64,000 nucleotides of DNA, taken from NCBI GenBank assembly GCA_903885605.1, contig CAISJD010000049.1, positions 62,001 to 126,000 on the forward strand, read 5' to 3'. Position 1 is the first letter of the stretch; each line of letters starts with the position of its first letter. The notes below the pieces were generated by a model. The model was not told where the DNA came from. It searched no databases and was given only the letters and a program-made list of their open reading frames with translations. Below are positions 1 to 8,484 of this stretch, piece after piece. The DNA is from an uncultured Chthonomonas sp. Its GTDB lineage: Bacteria; Armatimonadota; Chthonomonadetes; Chthonomonadales; CAJBBX01. A program made the position numbers and the translations under genes.

Positions 1-548
1 GGGAAGCCGTACCCGTGCGGAATGCCCGCCGACCCATAGATGCTGTCCGGCCCCTGATCCACCCGGACAGCGGGGTCGGCACGCCGGCCCCACAGGGCCA
101 CCGTGGGCTGCGGCGACTCGAGCCTGAGCGGCTCGCGCAGATGGCATGTGATCCTGAACAGCATAAGCGGGCTCTTGGCTGATGCTGACACCCGCAGCGA
201 CCAATCATACGCCGGCTTGGCATGGCGGCCGACGAGCTCCACGCACGTGCGGGAAGGCGTGTTCGCGATGACTGTGAACCCGGTAGGCAGGTCACCAAAG
301 AGCGAGCCCTTCAGGAGGGGCTCCGGGGCCTCGAAGCCCTCACGCCACGCGCCTCGATCCCTGACGTACGTAGTCAGGGAATAGCCTTTATCGCCGGTTC
401 TGAACACCACCTTCTGATTGCCGACCGCCATTTCGGCGCGGCCGACGGCAACCGTCAGCGTGGGACCGGCGCGCAGCTCTGCTGTTTGCCGTGGCCGGGC
501 CGTACCGGTCAGCGCAATGAGAGCCACGGCCAGATGCCCGAGTGTCAT
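1..548 (-). CDS. Exported protein of unknown function, C-terminus beyond window edge
   Basis: An open frame runs from an ATG at 548 leftwards off the window, giving 182 residues and no stop. A GGAG ribosome site lies about 8 bases before the ATG. The first ~20 residues (MTLGHLAVALIALTGTARP) look like a short signal peptide, so the product is probably exported. The rest is mixed and beta-rich, with the stretches TLTVAVGRAEM and KGYSLTTYVRD. I do not recognise a family and no catalytic motif is visible in this part. It may be the N-terminal region of a larger carbohydrate-associated secreted protein, as such genes are common in the window, but that is inference only. Confidence 0.6.
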   Translation of the reverse strand, partial: MTLGHLAVALIALTGTARPRQTAELRAGPTLTVAVGRAEMAVGNQKVVFRTGDKGYSLTTYVRDRGAWREGFEAPEPLLKGSLFGDLPTGFTVIANTPSRTCVELVGRHAKPAYDWSLRVSASAKSPLMLFRITCHLREPLRLESPQPTVALWGRRADPAVRVDQGPDSIYGSAGIPHGYGF

Positions 549-1067
549 GTGTCTACTCCGGAGCGTGAGTGGTGTCCAAAGGTGCGGCCTATGGGCGTGA
601 GAAGGACGAAGATGAGACGGCAAAGAACAGCCTGGCGGCATCGGACCGGCTCTATGAGTATGACGGCGTCTTCAAGCGATCAGTTGTTCACGGCTTGGTG
701 AAGGCCATCATGGACCGTGAGGCTTCCGCTCAGCCTGGGAGCGTAGCCCTGATCAGGTGAGCTTACAAGACGGCTACCGGCGCCGCACGTGCAACATAAC
801 CAGGGTAAGGGGCCTGCGGCGGCCAGGGGCCCATCGCCTGTCCTCGCTAGCGCTCTCGCAGTGCAGGGGTCCGGCTGGTTCGCCGTGGGAAGGCCAGATG
901 CTGTTCAGGCTACTGGCTTGCGCAGGCATGCCCGACTTCGGGTGAGGCCCAGGAGGGAAGGAGGCGGCGCGACGGCTCGCCGCGCGACGGGCACGGAGTT
1001 CCCGCGGAGAACCTGCATATTGGCCCACAGATGCACACTGAGAACGGGACAGCAGAAGGAGGAGGCA
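549..1067. other. Intergenic region without a convincing gene
   Basis: About 520 bases separate the leftward partial gene from the rightward small exported protein. Short open frames exist on both strands, for example a GTG-started frame at 569-760 (+) containing KNSLAASDRLYEYDGVF. None has a good ribosome site together with recognisable protein features. The region may hold the divergent promoters of the flanking genes, but I could not pick a clear -35/-10 pair. Confidence 0.4.
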
Positions 1068-1412
1068 ATGGTAGCGAAGCACACGATGCCGGCGGCAGTG
1101 CTAGCCGTCGCAGGCTTTGTGGGAGGCGTGTTCGGTTCGGCGCTGCGGGCCGGGCCGGTGCTGGCCCAGGGATCGGGTGGCGCCGCGCCAGAGGTACGCG
1201 CCCGCTCGTTCGTGCTCGAGGACGCCGATGGCCGAGAGCGCGCACGGCTGGGCGCCGACCGCGTGAGTACCGGAATAAGCCTCAATGATGGCTCTGGGAG
1301 GGAGCGCGTCGACTTCGGCGTCACGACCGACGGCAGGAATGCCGGGATGGGAGTGTCCCATGCGAACGGCAAACGGGCGAAGCGAGCGGCCGGGAGTACG
1401 CCGGCAGTCTAG
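1068..1412 (+). CDS. Small exported repeat-type protein, possibly truncated
   Basis: 114 residues from an ATG at 1068 with a strong AGGAGG site directly upstream. Residues 1-34 are a signal peptide or membrane anchor (AVLAVAGFVGGVFGSAL, then VLAQ). The mature part carries two or three short repeated units: RSFVLEDADGRERARLG, then SLNDGSGRERVDFGV, then GMGVSHANGKR. Proteins with many such units occur as uncharacterised secreted proteins; this one is short. The last ~14 residues (KRAKRAAGSTPAV) break the repeat pattern and become basic, which suggests a frameshift or 3' loss near 1365. No enzymatic function can be proposed. Confidence 0.55.
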   Translation: MVAKHTMPAAVLAVAGFVGGVFGSALRAGPVLAQGSGGAAPEVRARSFVLEDADGRERARLGADRVSTGISLNDGSGRERVDFGVTTDGRNAGMGVSHANGKRAKRAAGSTPAV

Positions 1413-1544
1413 CCGGGAAGCCATGGACCTTCCGACAAGGACGACGCCAGCCCGGCTATAGGCACCGGCACTATGACCTGATCTCCTGACACCAGTAGGA
1501 GGCGTGAGCCTTCCTGCGTTCCTTGATCGGACACGACCACGCGA

Positions 1545-1771
1545 CAACGACGGGCCTCGGCAAGTGGTCTCTCCAGGAGCGCCCGGCCCATCCCGCGCCG
1601 CTGCAAGGATGAAGACGCAGGGGCAATGGGGCAGCAGAGCATCGGCCAACTCGGCGCAAGCGTCCAGCAAGCGCCCGCAGCGGTACGCACCGGCTCGGGA
1701 AGCGGCTCCAAGAGCTTGGCGCTGCCCTCGACATCCGTGAAGAGAGAAGTGAGTATGCCGGATGGGAGGTT
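1545..1771 (-). pseudogene. Decayed fragment of a cyclase-STAND ATPase paralogue
   Basis: Read leftwards from 1771, one frame gives NLPSGILTSLFTDVEGSAKL, matching the cyclase start of the intact neighbour (NLPSGTVTFLFTDIEGSTEL). About 20 residues later a frame gives LLDACAELADALLPHCP, FILAAARD and GETTCRGPSLS. These match the neighbour's region after Walker B (LLDACARLVDALLRSCP, ILATSREA, GETTYRVPSLS). Roughly 290 codons lying between these two parts in the intact gene are missing, and the frame shifts at the junction. Homology fades near 1545. The fragment begins over the stop codon of the intact gene. The copies are clearly diverged at DNA level, so this is an old paralogue decaying in place. 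Confidence 0.75.
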
Positions 1772-4445
1772 AAGCCTGCGGTTGCTCTAAGGCAAGTTCG
1801 ATCGCCTGCGCCATGGTCATCGCGCGGCCCTCCGCCCAGGCGGCGTCAAAGGCAGTATCGTCTCCCAGGGCGGCGCGTGCATGTGCGACAGCCTGCTCTT
1901 GCAGGGCGAGTTGTCGGGACGAAGCGGAGCCGCCCGTCCTCTCTCTCATCCGCTCGGCCGCGCCCCACAGGAGTGCCCCGCGCTCGGCGTCGCCCAAGTG
2001 GAAACGAAGTTCCGCGAAATTCTGGAGTAGGTCGGCGAAGCTGTTAACGTTGCCGACTTCCTGGCAGAGCATGAGGCTCTCCGTCAGGAGCTTCTGAGCG
2101 GCCGGGTAGTCGCCACGTTGCTGGGCCAGTTCACCGAGATTCTGGAGAGTCATGGCGATGCCTATGTGGTTGCCCAGTTTCCTTGCCAACGCAAGGCACT
2201 CCTCCAGGCATACCTCGGCCGCTCCGTAGTCGGCCTCCGCCAGGGCCAAGCATGCGAGATTGTTGAGCACGCCAAAGACCCCGGACTGGTTGCCCTGCTC
2301 CCGGAAGAGAGCAAGGCTCTCCACATAGAGTCGCCGGGCTACGGCACAGTCGGACTGTCCAAGAGCCAGGTTCCCCAGGGAACACAACGACGCGGCTACG
2401 CCTCTCTGATCGCCGATCTCGTGCCAAAGGGCGAGGGCTTCCTCGAGGAATGACTTGGCGGCCAGATAGTCCCATTGCCCGACAGCGATTGTGCCCGCAG
2501 CATTGAGCGCCTTCGCTCGTACAGCAATCGCGGCATTGGGGCAGTTCGAGCCCGCTCGCTCCAGCCAACTGCGACCCTCCGTCAGATAGCCGCGGAAGAG
2601 CCAGAACAAAACCATGGAACTAGCCATCCGCAGACCGATCTCCGAGTCCCGCGCCGGGTTCTTATCACCGTTGGCCGCCGACGCTTGGCTCCACTCCAGG
2701 GCGACCCGAAGGTTGTCGTGCTCCGTCTCCAGGTGATCCAACCACGCCGCCTGATCCGGCCCTCTCAGCTCCGGTTCTGCCTTTTCTGCTAGCTCAAGGA
2801 AGTGCTTGAGGTGACGCCGCCGCCAGACCTCGGCCGCTCCGCTTTCCATCAGGCGGTCCCGGGCGTACTGCCTGACCGTCTCCAGCAACCGGTACCGTGT
2901 CCTTCCCTCTTGATGCTCGACGGTCGACAGGTTCTTATCGCTCAGAGAGGTCAGAAGCTCGAGCAATTCCCACTCCTCGATGGGGTCCCCGGAGCAGGCG
3001 GCCTCTGCAGACTCCAGGTTCCATCCGCCCTGAAACACTGAGAGCCTACACAGCAGCTCCTTCTCAGCTTCATTCAGCAGGTCATAGCTCCAGTCGATCA
3101 GTGAGCGAAGCGTCTGCTGGCGTGGAAGCGCCGTACGGCTGCCGCCCGTCAGGAGCCTGAAACGCTGATCGAGCTTGGCGTTGATGTCCTCAACCGCTAG
3201 CGAACGCACTCGCGCGGCCGCCAACTCGATCGCGAGCGGAATGCCGTCCAACCGGTAGCAGATCGAGGCCAACGCCGGGACGTTCTGGCTGGTCACGGCA
3301 AACTGAGGTTCGTGCAACTGGGCTCGATCGATGAAGAGCCTCACAGCCTCGTACTGGGACAGGCTCGCCGGGGCCTGCGGCTGCTTGGGATCGGGGAGCG
3401 AGAGCGACGGAACCCGGTAGGTGGTCTCCCCGAAGACGCCCAGTGCCTCGCGGCTGGTGGCGAGGATCGACACACGGGGGCAACTCCGGAGCAGGGCGTC
3501 CACTAGCCTGGCGCAGGCATCCAGCAGGTGCTCGCAGTTGTCCAGGATCAGCAGCAGGTACCGGTTCCGCAGGTGCTCGGTCAGCGTCTGCAGGATCGGC
3601 TGGCCGGGTTCCTCTTTCAGTGTCAGGACGTTCGCCACCGTGGAGGGTATCAGGTTCGGATCGGTCAGCGGAGCGAGGTCCACCAGCCACACGCCGTCAC
3701 CGCTCCCATCCAGCATATCGGCGGCCACCTGCAGGGCCAGACGCGTCTTTCCACTGCCGCCGCTGCCGGTCAGGGTCAGGAGCCGGGTCTTCTCCATCAG
3801 CCCCTTCACCTCGGACATCTGCATTTCCCGGCCGATGAAGGTGGTGACCTGCTGGGGCAGGTTGTGCTTCAGGTCCCAGTTGCCGAGGGAACGCAACGGC
3901 GGGAAGTCGGCCGGCAGCTCCGGATGCAGCAACTGAGAGATGCTCTCCGGACGTCCCAGGTCCTTTAGCCGGTGCTCACCCAGGCTGCGAAGCCCGGCGT
4001 CCGCAGGCAAACGGCCGCGGACCAACTCCTGGGTGGCTGCGGACAAGACCACCTGTCCTCCATGCGCGGTCGCCAGCAAGCGCGCCACACGGTTCACCGG
4101 CTGGCCGAAGTAGTCGCCGTCCCGCTCTTCGACCACGCAGGTGTGCAGCGCCATCCGAACCTTCAGCGGCAAGCGCACGCCGGGCGCATCGACCGTCAGG
4201 GTCAGTAATCCGAGTTGGGAAGTCAGCGCGGACTCGGTTGCTCCACACGGATCGGTGAACACGGCGCAGAAGGCGTCGCCCACGGTTTTGAACACCCACC
4301 CCCCGCACTTCTCGATGCAGGCGCGAAGGAGGTCATTGTGTCGGTCCAGGGCGACCCGCATCGCGTCTGGGTGGGTTTCCCAGAGCTCGGTGCTGCCTTC
4401 GATATCGGTGAATAGGAAGGTAACGGTTCCGGACGGCAGGTTCAC
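1770..4445 (-). CDS. Class III adenylate/guanylate cyclase - STAND ATPase - TPR protein
   Basis: A three-module signalling protein of about 891 residues. The N-terminal ~170 residues are a class III nucleotide cyclase domain. FTDIEGST and KTVGDAF supply the two metal-binding aspartates, and VNRVAR supplies the conserved Asn/Arg pair, so it looks catalytically competent. Next comes a STAND/NB-ARC-like ATPase with P-loop GSGGSGKT, Walker B LLLILD and the sensor-like ILATSREA. The C-terminal third holds about four TPR units of ~40 residues (FLEEALALWHEIGDQRGVA, YVESLALFREQGNQSGV). Such fusions are thought to couple ligand or protein sensing to cyclic nucleotide output; the stimulus is unknown. 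I chose GTG at 4445 because GGAG lies 7 bases upstream and the family usually starts just before the TVTFLFTDIEGS motif. The frame stays open to a TTG at 4487 that lacks a ribosome site. Confidence 0.88.
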   Translation of the reverse strand: MNLPSGTVTFLFTDIEGSTELWETHPDAMRVALDRHNDLLRACIEKCGGWVFKTVGDAFCAVFTDPCGATESALTSQLGLLTLTVDAPGVRLPLKVRMALHTCVVEERDGDYFGQPVNRVARLLATAHGGQVVLSAATQELVRGRLPADAGLRSLGEHRLKDLGRPESISQLLHPELPADFPPLRSLGNWDLKHNLPQQVTTFIGREMQMSEVKGLMEKTRLLTLTGSGGSGKTRLALQVAADMLDGSGDGVWLVDLAPLTDPNLIPSTVANVLTLKEEPGQPILQTLTEHLRNRYLLLILDNCEHLLDACARLVDALLRSCPRVSILATSREALGVFGETTYRVPSLSLPDPKQPQAPASLSQYEAVRLFIDRAQLHEPQFAVTSQNVPALASICYRLDGIPLAIELAAARVRSLAVEDINAKLDQRFRLLTGGSRTALPRQQTLRSLIDWSYDLLNEAEKELLCRLSVFQGGWNLESAEAACSGDPIEEWELLELLTSLSDKNLSTVEHQEGRTRYRLLETVRQYARDRLMESGAAEVWRRRHLKHFLELAEKAEPELRGPDQAAWLDHLETEHDNLRVALEWSQASAANGDKNPARDSEIGLRMASSMVLFWLFRGYLTEGRSWLERAGSNCPNAAIAVRAKALNAAGTIAVGQWDYLAAKSFLEEALALWHEIGDQRGVAASLCSLGNLALGQSDCAVARRLYVESLALFREQGNQSGVFGVLNNLACLALAEADYGAAEVCLEECLALARKLGNHIGIAMTLQNLGELAQQRGDYPAAQKLLTESLMLCQEVGNVNSFADLLQNFAELRFHLGDAERGALLWGAAERMRERTGGSASSRQLALQEQAVAHARAALGDDTAFDAAWAEGRAMTMAQAIELALEQPQA

Positions 4446-4530
4446 GCGAATGCTCCGAAGTGGAACCCACGGTTCCGCCGGCTCCAAGGAGGAACTACGG
4501 ACGCCTGGGTAGATCGGGTCATGGACGCGT

Positions 4531-4569
4531 AAGGCCGCTCGGTCGTACTGACCGAGCGGCCTTCGTTTT
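4531..4569 (+). terminator. Strong GC-rich hairpin terminator beside tRNA
   Basis: A perfect 14-bp inverted repeat (AAGGCCGCTCGGTC and its complement) encloses the five-base loop GTACT. It is followed on the plus strand by CGTTTT. It lies immediately 3' of the leftward tRNA gene and upstream of the leftward cyclase gene. The T-run is on the plus strand only, so it is canonical for rightward transcripts, although no rightward gene precedes it. It probably also ends the leftward tRNA transcript. Confidence 0.6.
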
Positions 4570-4571
4570 GA

Positions 4572-4648
<77 letters not shown>

Positions 4649-4659
4649 GCGACATCACT

Positions 4660-4665
4660 AGTATA
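4660..4665 (-). promoter_or_regulatory. Extended -10 promoter element of the tRNA-fMet gene
   Basis: On the minus strand TGTTATACT lies 11 bases before the tRNA 5' end. It is a near-consensus -10 (TATACT) with an extended TGn. No good -35 hexamer is seen at 16-18 bases, fitting an extended -10 promoter. Transcription would start within a few bases of the mature tRNA. Confidence 0.5.
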
Positions 4666-4749
4666 ACACAGAACCGGGGAAGTTGCGCCGCCCGACGGGC
4701 GATTCGGAGGCTATCGCGGGGATCGGCCGGGCGCGGCCATAATGGCAGC

Positions 4750-5217
4750 ATGGATGCACCGCCAAATGCCGGCCCCGCCAGGGATGACACGCTCCGACTT
4801 CTGCGCGAGGTATCGACCATGGCCCTGGCCACCGTTGGGCCGAATGGGGAGCCGCAGGTGGCCGCCGTCTTCTTCGCGGCGGACGAGGCCATGAACCTCT
4901 ACTGGGTCTCCATGCCCGGCACACGGCACGGCGCCGCGGCCGTCGCCACGGGCCGAGCCTCGGCGGCCGTCTACCCCGCCGTCTGGGGCTGGGCCGAGAT
5001 CCGGGGGCTGCAGGTGACCGGTCGGGCCGAGGTTGTGACGGATGCCGCCGAGCGCGCCGCGGCACTGGAACTCTACTGTGGCAGGTTCGCCCTGCCCGCG
5101 GCGCTGTCGGCCCTGCTTGCCGCCGCCACGCTCTACGTCCTGCGCCCGGAGGCACTGCGCTGGCTGGACAACTCGCGCGGGTTCGGCCACAAGGTGGCGC
5201 TGGACCCCGCCCCGTGA
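4750..5217 (+). CDS. Pyridoxamine 5'-phosphate oxidase-like FMN-binding split-barrel protein
   Basis: 155 residues. The N-terminal pattern LLREVSTMALATVGPNGEP, followed by VAAVFFAADEAMNLYWVS, is typical of the split-barrel flavin-binding family (general stress FMN/F420-binding or PNPOx-like). Members bind FMN, F420 or haem, and many are small oxidoreductases; the substrate cannot be predicted. The ATG at 4750 lacks a strong ribosome site but starts where family homology begins. Its stop overlaps the GTG of the radical SAM gene by four bases (GTGA), so the two are probably co-translated. Confidence 0.8.
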   Translation: MDAPPNAGPARDDTLRLLREVSTMALATVGPNGEPQVAAVFFAADEAMNLYWVSMPGTRHGAAAVATGRASAAVYPAVWGWAEIRGLQVTGRAEVVTDAAERAAALELYCGRFALPAALSALLAAATLYVLRPEALRWLDNSRGFGHKVALDPAP

Positions 5218-6308
5218 GCGCGCCGCGCCGCACGTGGGAGGGGCAGTCCGACCTGCCCGCGTTGCTCCGGCGGTGCCACGACCCCGCCCTCATCGGGGAT
5301 GTGCCGCCGGACGAGGCGCTGCGCCGCGTGGCGTACCTCTACTCACCGCCCGCCGAGAGCGACCGCCCGCTCTCGCTGCGTGCCCGGGCGCTGGCCCTCT
5401 ACGACCCCTTCGCCCAGCGCGCCCGCTTCCCGGCGGGGTTCCGGCTCTGCGCGAATATCTACACGGCCTGCGCCCATGCCTGCGCCTACTGCTACATCAG
5501 CGGGTACGTGCCCGAGCCCACGCGCCCGCGCGAGAAGCCCGGCTTCCTGCGCATGCTGGAGCGCGACCTGGCGGACCTCCGCGCCCTCGGGTTGCCGCCC
5601 GTGCCGCTTCACGTCGGCAATTCCACCGACTGCCTGCAGGAGGCCATGGAGCGCCCGCTGGGCCAGGCGCTGGCCCTCCTGCGCCGCATCGCCGAGGAGC
5701 GGGACCTCTTCAGCAGCGTGCCGATCCTCACCAAGAACCCGGCGCGGCTCACCCGTCCGGAGTACCTGGAGCCGCTGAAGGCGCTGCCGCAGGCCGTGGT
5801 GGAGGTCTCGCTCACCTTCTGGGACGATGCGCGGCGCCGCCACGTGGAGCCGGGCGCACCCTCGGTGGCCTCGCGCGTGGAGGCGATCCAGCGGCTCCGG
5901 GCCGAAGGGGTCGGCGTGACGATGCGCGTGGACCCGCTCTTCCCGCGCGATCCGCTGCCTCCTGCCTTCTTCGACCGCCCCACGGTGGCCGACTACGGCG
6001 CGCAGGCCGCGCACACTTGGTCGGACCTTGAGCATTTGATCAGCCTGGCGGCCGACACGGGCTGTCGGGGCGTGGTGATCTCGGCCATGAAGGTGATGTG
6101 CGGCCGCTTCCACGACCGCCGGTTCCGAGCCGAGTGGGAGCCGCTCTACGCCGCCGCGCAGGGAGGTCGTGCCCGTGCCCGCGGCTTCGCGTTCCGGCTC
6201 CCGGAGGAGTACATCCGCGAGAGCCTCTTCGCGCCGGTCATTGAACTGGGCAAGGAGCGGGGCGTCGAGGTGGTCCACTGCACCCGGAACCTCTTCGCCA
6301 CACCGTAG
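5214..6308 (+). CDS. Radical SAM protein, SplB/Rv2578c-like
   Basis: 364 residues starting at a GTG inside the stop of the upstream flavin-barrel gene. The 4Fe-4S/SAM motif is C86-x3-C90-x2-C93 (ACAHACAYCY). It is followed by the family-typical HVGNSTDCLQ, PILTKNPA and EVSLTFWDD segments of the radical SAM barrel. Proteins of this layout resemble the spore-photoproduct-lyase-like/Rv2578c group, whose reactions are mostly unknown; nothing here indicates sporulation or DNA repair. A C-terminal ...HCTRNLF motif closes the protein. Coupling to a split-barrel flavoprotein hints at a shared redox reaction, which is inference. Confidence 0.85.
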   Translation: MSAPRRTWEGQSDLPALLRRCHDPALIGDVPPDEALRRVAYLYSPPAESDRPLSLRARALALYDPFAQRARFPAGFRLCANIYTACAHACAYCYISGYVPEPTRPREKPGFLRMLERDLADLRALGLPPVPLHVGNSTDCLQEAMERPLGQALALLRRIAEERDLFSSVPILTKNPARLTRPEYLEPLKALPQAVVEVSLTFWDDARRRHVEPGAPSVASRVEAIQRLRAEGVGVTMRVDPLFPRDPLPPAFFDRPTVADYGAQAAHTWSDLEHLISLAADTGCRGVVISAMKVMCGRFHDRRFRAEWEPLYAAAQGGRARARGFAFRLPEEYIRESLFAPVIELGKERGVEVVHCTRNLFATP

Positions 6309-7318
6309 GGCGGGGTAAAGGCGGCGCAGGTAGGCACGGGTCGAACACGTTGCGGTCATGGCCGACTTCCCACCCGTGGGGCCTGCTCGCTGCTCTGGCT
6401 CCTCGCGGCCACCGGCACGGCGACAGGCCAGACGGCTGCGCCGTCCCTGCCGGCCCGCTGTACGCTTCGGTTCGACGTGACGGTACGCGACGTAAGCTCC
6501 GAGGCCATGTACCGGTTCTAACTAGAATGTGCTCGGGACAGCCGGCGATGGCTTGCGAAGCCTGCAGGCCGTGCTGTCGGTGCGTGATGAGAGGTTTCAC
6601 TACCGTCTGACGGAAGCAGGCTACCAGCAGGAGTTCCTGTGGACGGGCGATCATTCGCTCATCCGCTGCTTGAGCCCACCAAGGTCTTCTCGTTCGTCAT
6701 GCAGGACGCGGAACCGGCCGCGCTCGATGACGCGTCCTTTGAGCCCGACCGCCGGCTGCGCGATCAGGACGCCGTGCAGGACCACCGGACCCGTGACGCG
6801 ATCGCCTTCACCTACCGGACGGGCCGCGGCACGCTGACGGAGCAGATGGAGCGCGCCCGGCATGCGCCCGGGCCTTGCGGGTGGCCGCCGTAGCGATGGC
6901 CGTGCTGGTCGCCGCCCTTGTCCTGCTACCCGGCGCCCTCCTGGCCTCGTGCGCCCCGGTATCGCTCACGTTTGCGCTGCAGGTTGGGGCCTGCACGCCG
7001 CACAGGGTCGCGGGTATGGGCTGTTTCCTGGCGGCGGCTCGAGCAGGCGATGAAGGAGAGGTAGTGGGAGGAGGCCGACAAGATCGCCGACCAACTCCTC
7101 GGCCTGATGTCCCGCTGACCCCCACTACTGAACCGGGCGCGGCAGCCTGGCCGAGGCCCTCCCTACCCCGTTCACCACGCCGGCCATTCCGGACGTTTCG
7201 GCGCAGGGCCGGACGACACAACCGAGCCCCATCAGGAGATCGAATGCCGCGCTTACGGCGCCCCCACAGGCGGCGAAACGCTAACCGTACTTGACATCTC
7301 GCCGACGAGGCGGTAAGT
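6309..7318 (+). other. Kilobase of decayed coding sequence without an intact gene
   Basis: No intact gene is supported here, but pieces look coding. At about 6395-6520 a plus-strand frame reads WLLAATGTATGQTAAPS, like a signal-peptide end, then stops after EAMYRF. At 6680-6890 a frame reads LLEPTKVFSFVMQDAEPA and continues as plausible protein. At 6875-6980 VAAVAMAVLVAALVLLPGALL is a convincing membrane or signal segment. At 7050-7120 another frame reads WEEADKIADQLLGLMSR and ends at TGA, with a stop codon seven residues before. These fragments in different frames suggest one or two degraded secreted-protein genes. I cannot name a family. Confidence 0.4.
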
Positions 7319-8484
7319 GTGATACCCATGGTACAGCGTTCGTTCTGGCAGGGCTCGATCCTCGCCGCGTGGCAGAAGCGGCCCATCGTATGGCTCTCGG
7401 GTGTGCGCCGGGTCGGCAAGACGGCGCTCGCGCGCATGGTGCCCGACGCCATCTACCTGAACTGCGACCTCGCCTCCGTCGTTCGGAGGCTTGAGGACCC
7501 TGAGACGGCCTATGCCTCACTGCCGCCGAGCGCTATCGTGGTGTTCGACGAGGTGCACCGCCTGCCTGACCCGAGCGGCGTGCTGAAGATCGGCGCGGAC
7601 GCGTTCCCCGGTCTGCGCATCCTGGCGACGGGTCCCTCGACGCCGGCCGCCACGAGCAAGTTCCGCGACCCACTCACCGGCCGCAAGGCGTCGCTGTACC
7701 TGCCGCCGGTCCTGTGGACCGAGTGCCGCGGCGCCTTCGACCTGGCTGATCTTGATCGGCGCCTACTGCATGGTGGGCTCCCGGAACCGCTGCTCTCGGA
7801 GACGAAAGATCCCGCGTTCTTCGCTGAGTGGATGGACAGCTACTACGCGCGGGACATCTCCGAACTCCTCGGCGTCCGAAACCGGACCGGGTTCCTCGCG
7901 CTGCTGCGGCTGCTTCTGAACCAGAGCGGCGGGTTGCTCGACATCGCCAAGCTCGCCTCCGAGTGCGGCATGAGCCGTCATACCGTGGCCGCTCACATCG
8001 ACGCCATGACCATCGCCCATGCGGTCTTTCCAGTCACGCCCTTCCATGGCGGCGGTCGGCGCGAGATCGTGCGAACGCCGAAACTCTACGCCTTTAATAC
8101 CGGCTTTGTCACGTTTGCGCGGGGCTGGGATAGCCTGAGGGACGACGACCGGGGCTGTGGGAGCACCTGGCGCTCGACGCAGTACGTGCCGCGGGTCAAG
8201 GGGATAGCGTCAGGTTCTGGAGCGACCGCGCCGGCCGCAAGGTCGACTTCGTGGTGCCGACGGGCCGCGACACGGTGGATGCCGTCGAGTGCCAGGTCAG
8301 TCCGGACAGGTTCCGGCCAGACCATCTCCGGGAGTTTCGCGCCGCCTACCCGCATGGCCGCAACTGGCTCGTCTGCCCGTATGAGGGCGAACCGTGGACG
8401 CGGCGGTGGGGTGAGTTGGCCGTTACGGTTGTGTCGACGCAGGGCCTGGCCGATGGCCTGGGTGCGGATAGGAGGCAGGGATGA
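7319..8484 (+). pseudogene. AAA ATPase with DUF4143-like C-terminus, disrupted by a frameshift
   Basis: The first frame encodes an ATPase of the AAA/DUF4143 family. Walker A is GVRRVGKT (residues 28-35) and Walker B IVVFDEVH (D77 E78), followed by LHGGLPEPLL, a helix-turn-helix-like ASECGMSRHTVAAHIDA and KLYAFNTGFV. Near 8145-8155 homology moves to another frame. There RPGLWEHLALDAVRAAG and FWSDRAGRKVDFVVP complete the usual nuclease-like C-terminal domain, down to the TGA at 8484. A one-base loss (or two-base gain) in GACCGGGGCTGTGGG explains it. The product would otherwise be ~388 residues. It is a real pseudogene or a sequence error. The frame starts at GTG 7319 behind GAGG; ATG 7328 is an alternative. 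Its stop overlaps the next start (ATGA). Cellular roles of the family are poorly known. Confidence 0.75.

Noticed and set aside
569-760. 63-codon plus-strand frame as a gene
   Set aside because: Two GTG codons open it without a ribosome site, and the translation has no family features. It may be residual coding DNA but I could not support it.
4446-4487. TTG at 4487 as the start of the cyclase gene
   Set aside because: No purine-rich site precedes it, while GTG at 4445 has GGAG at 7 bases and begins just before the conserved cyclase motif. The longer form cannot be fully excluded.
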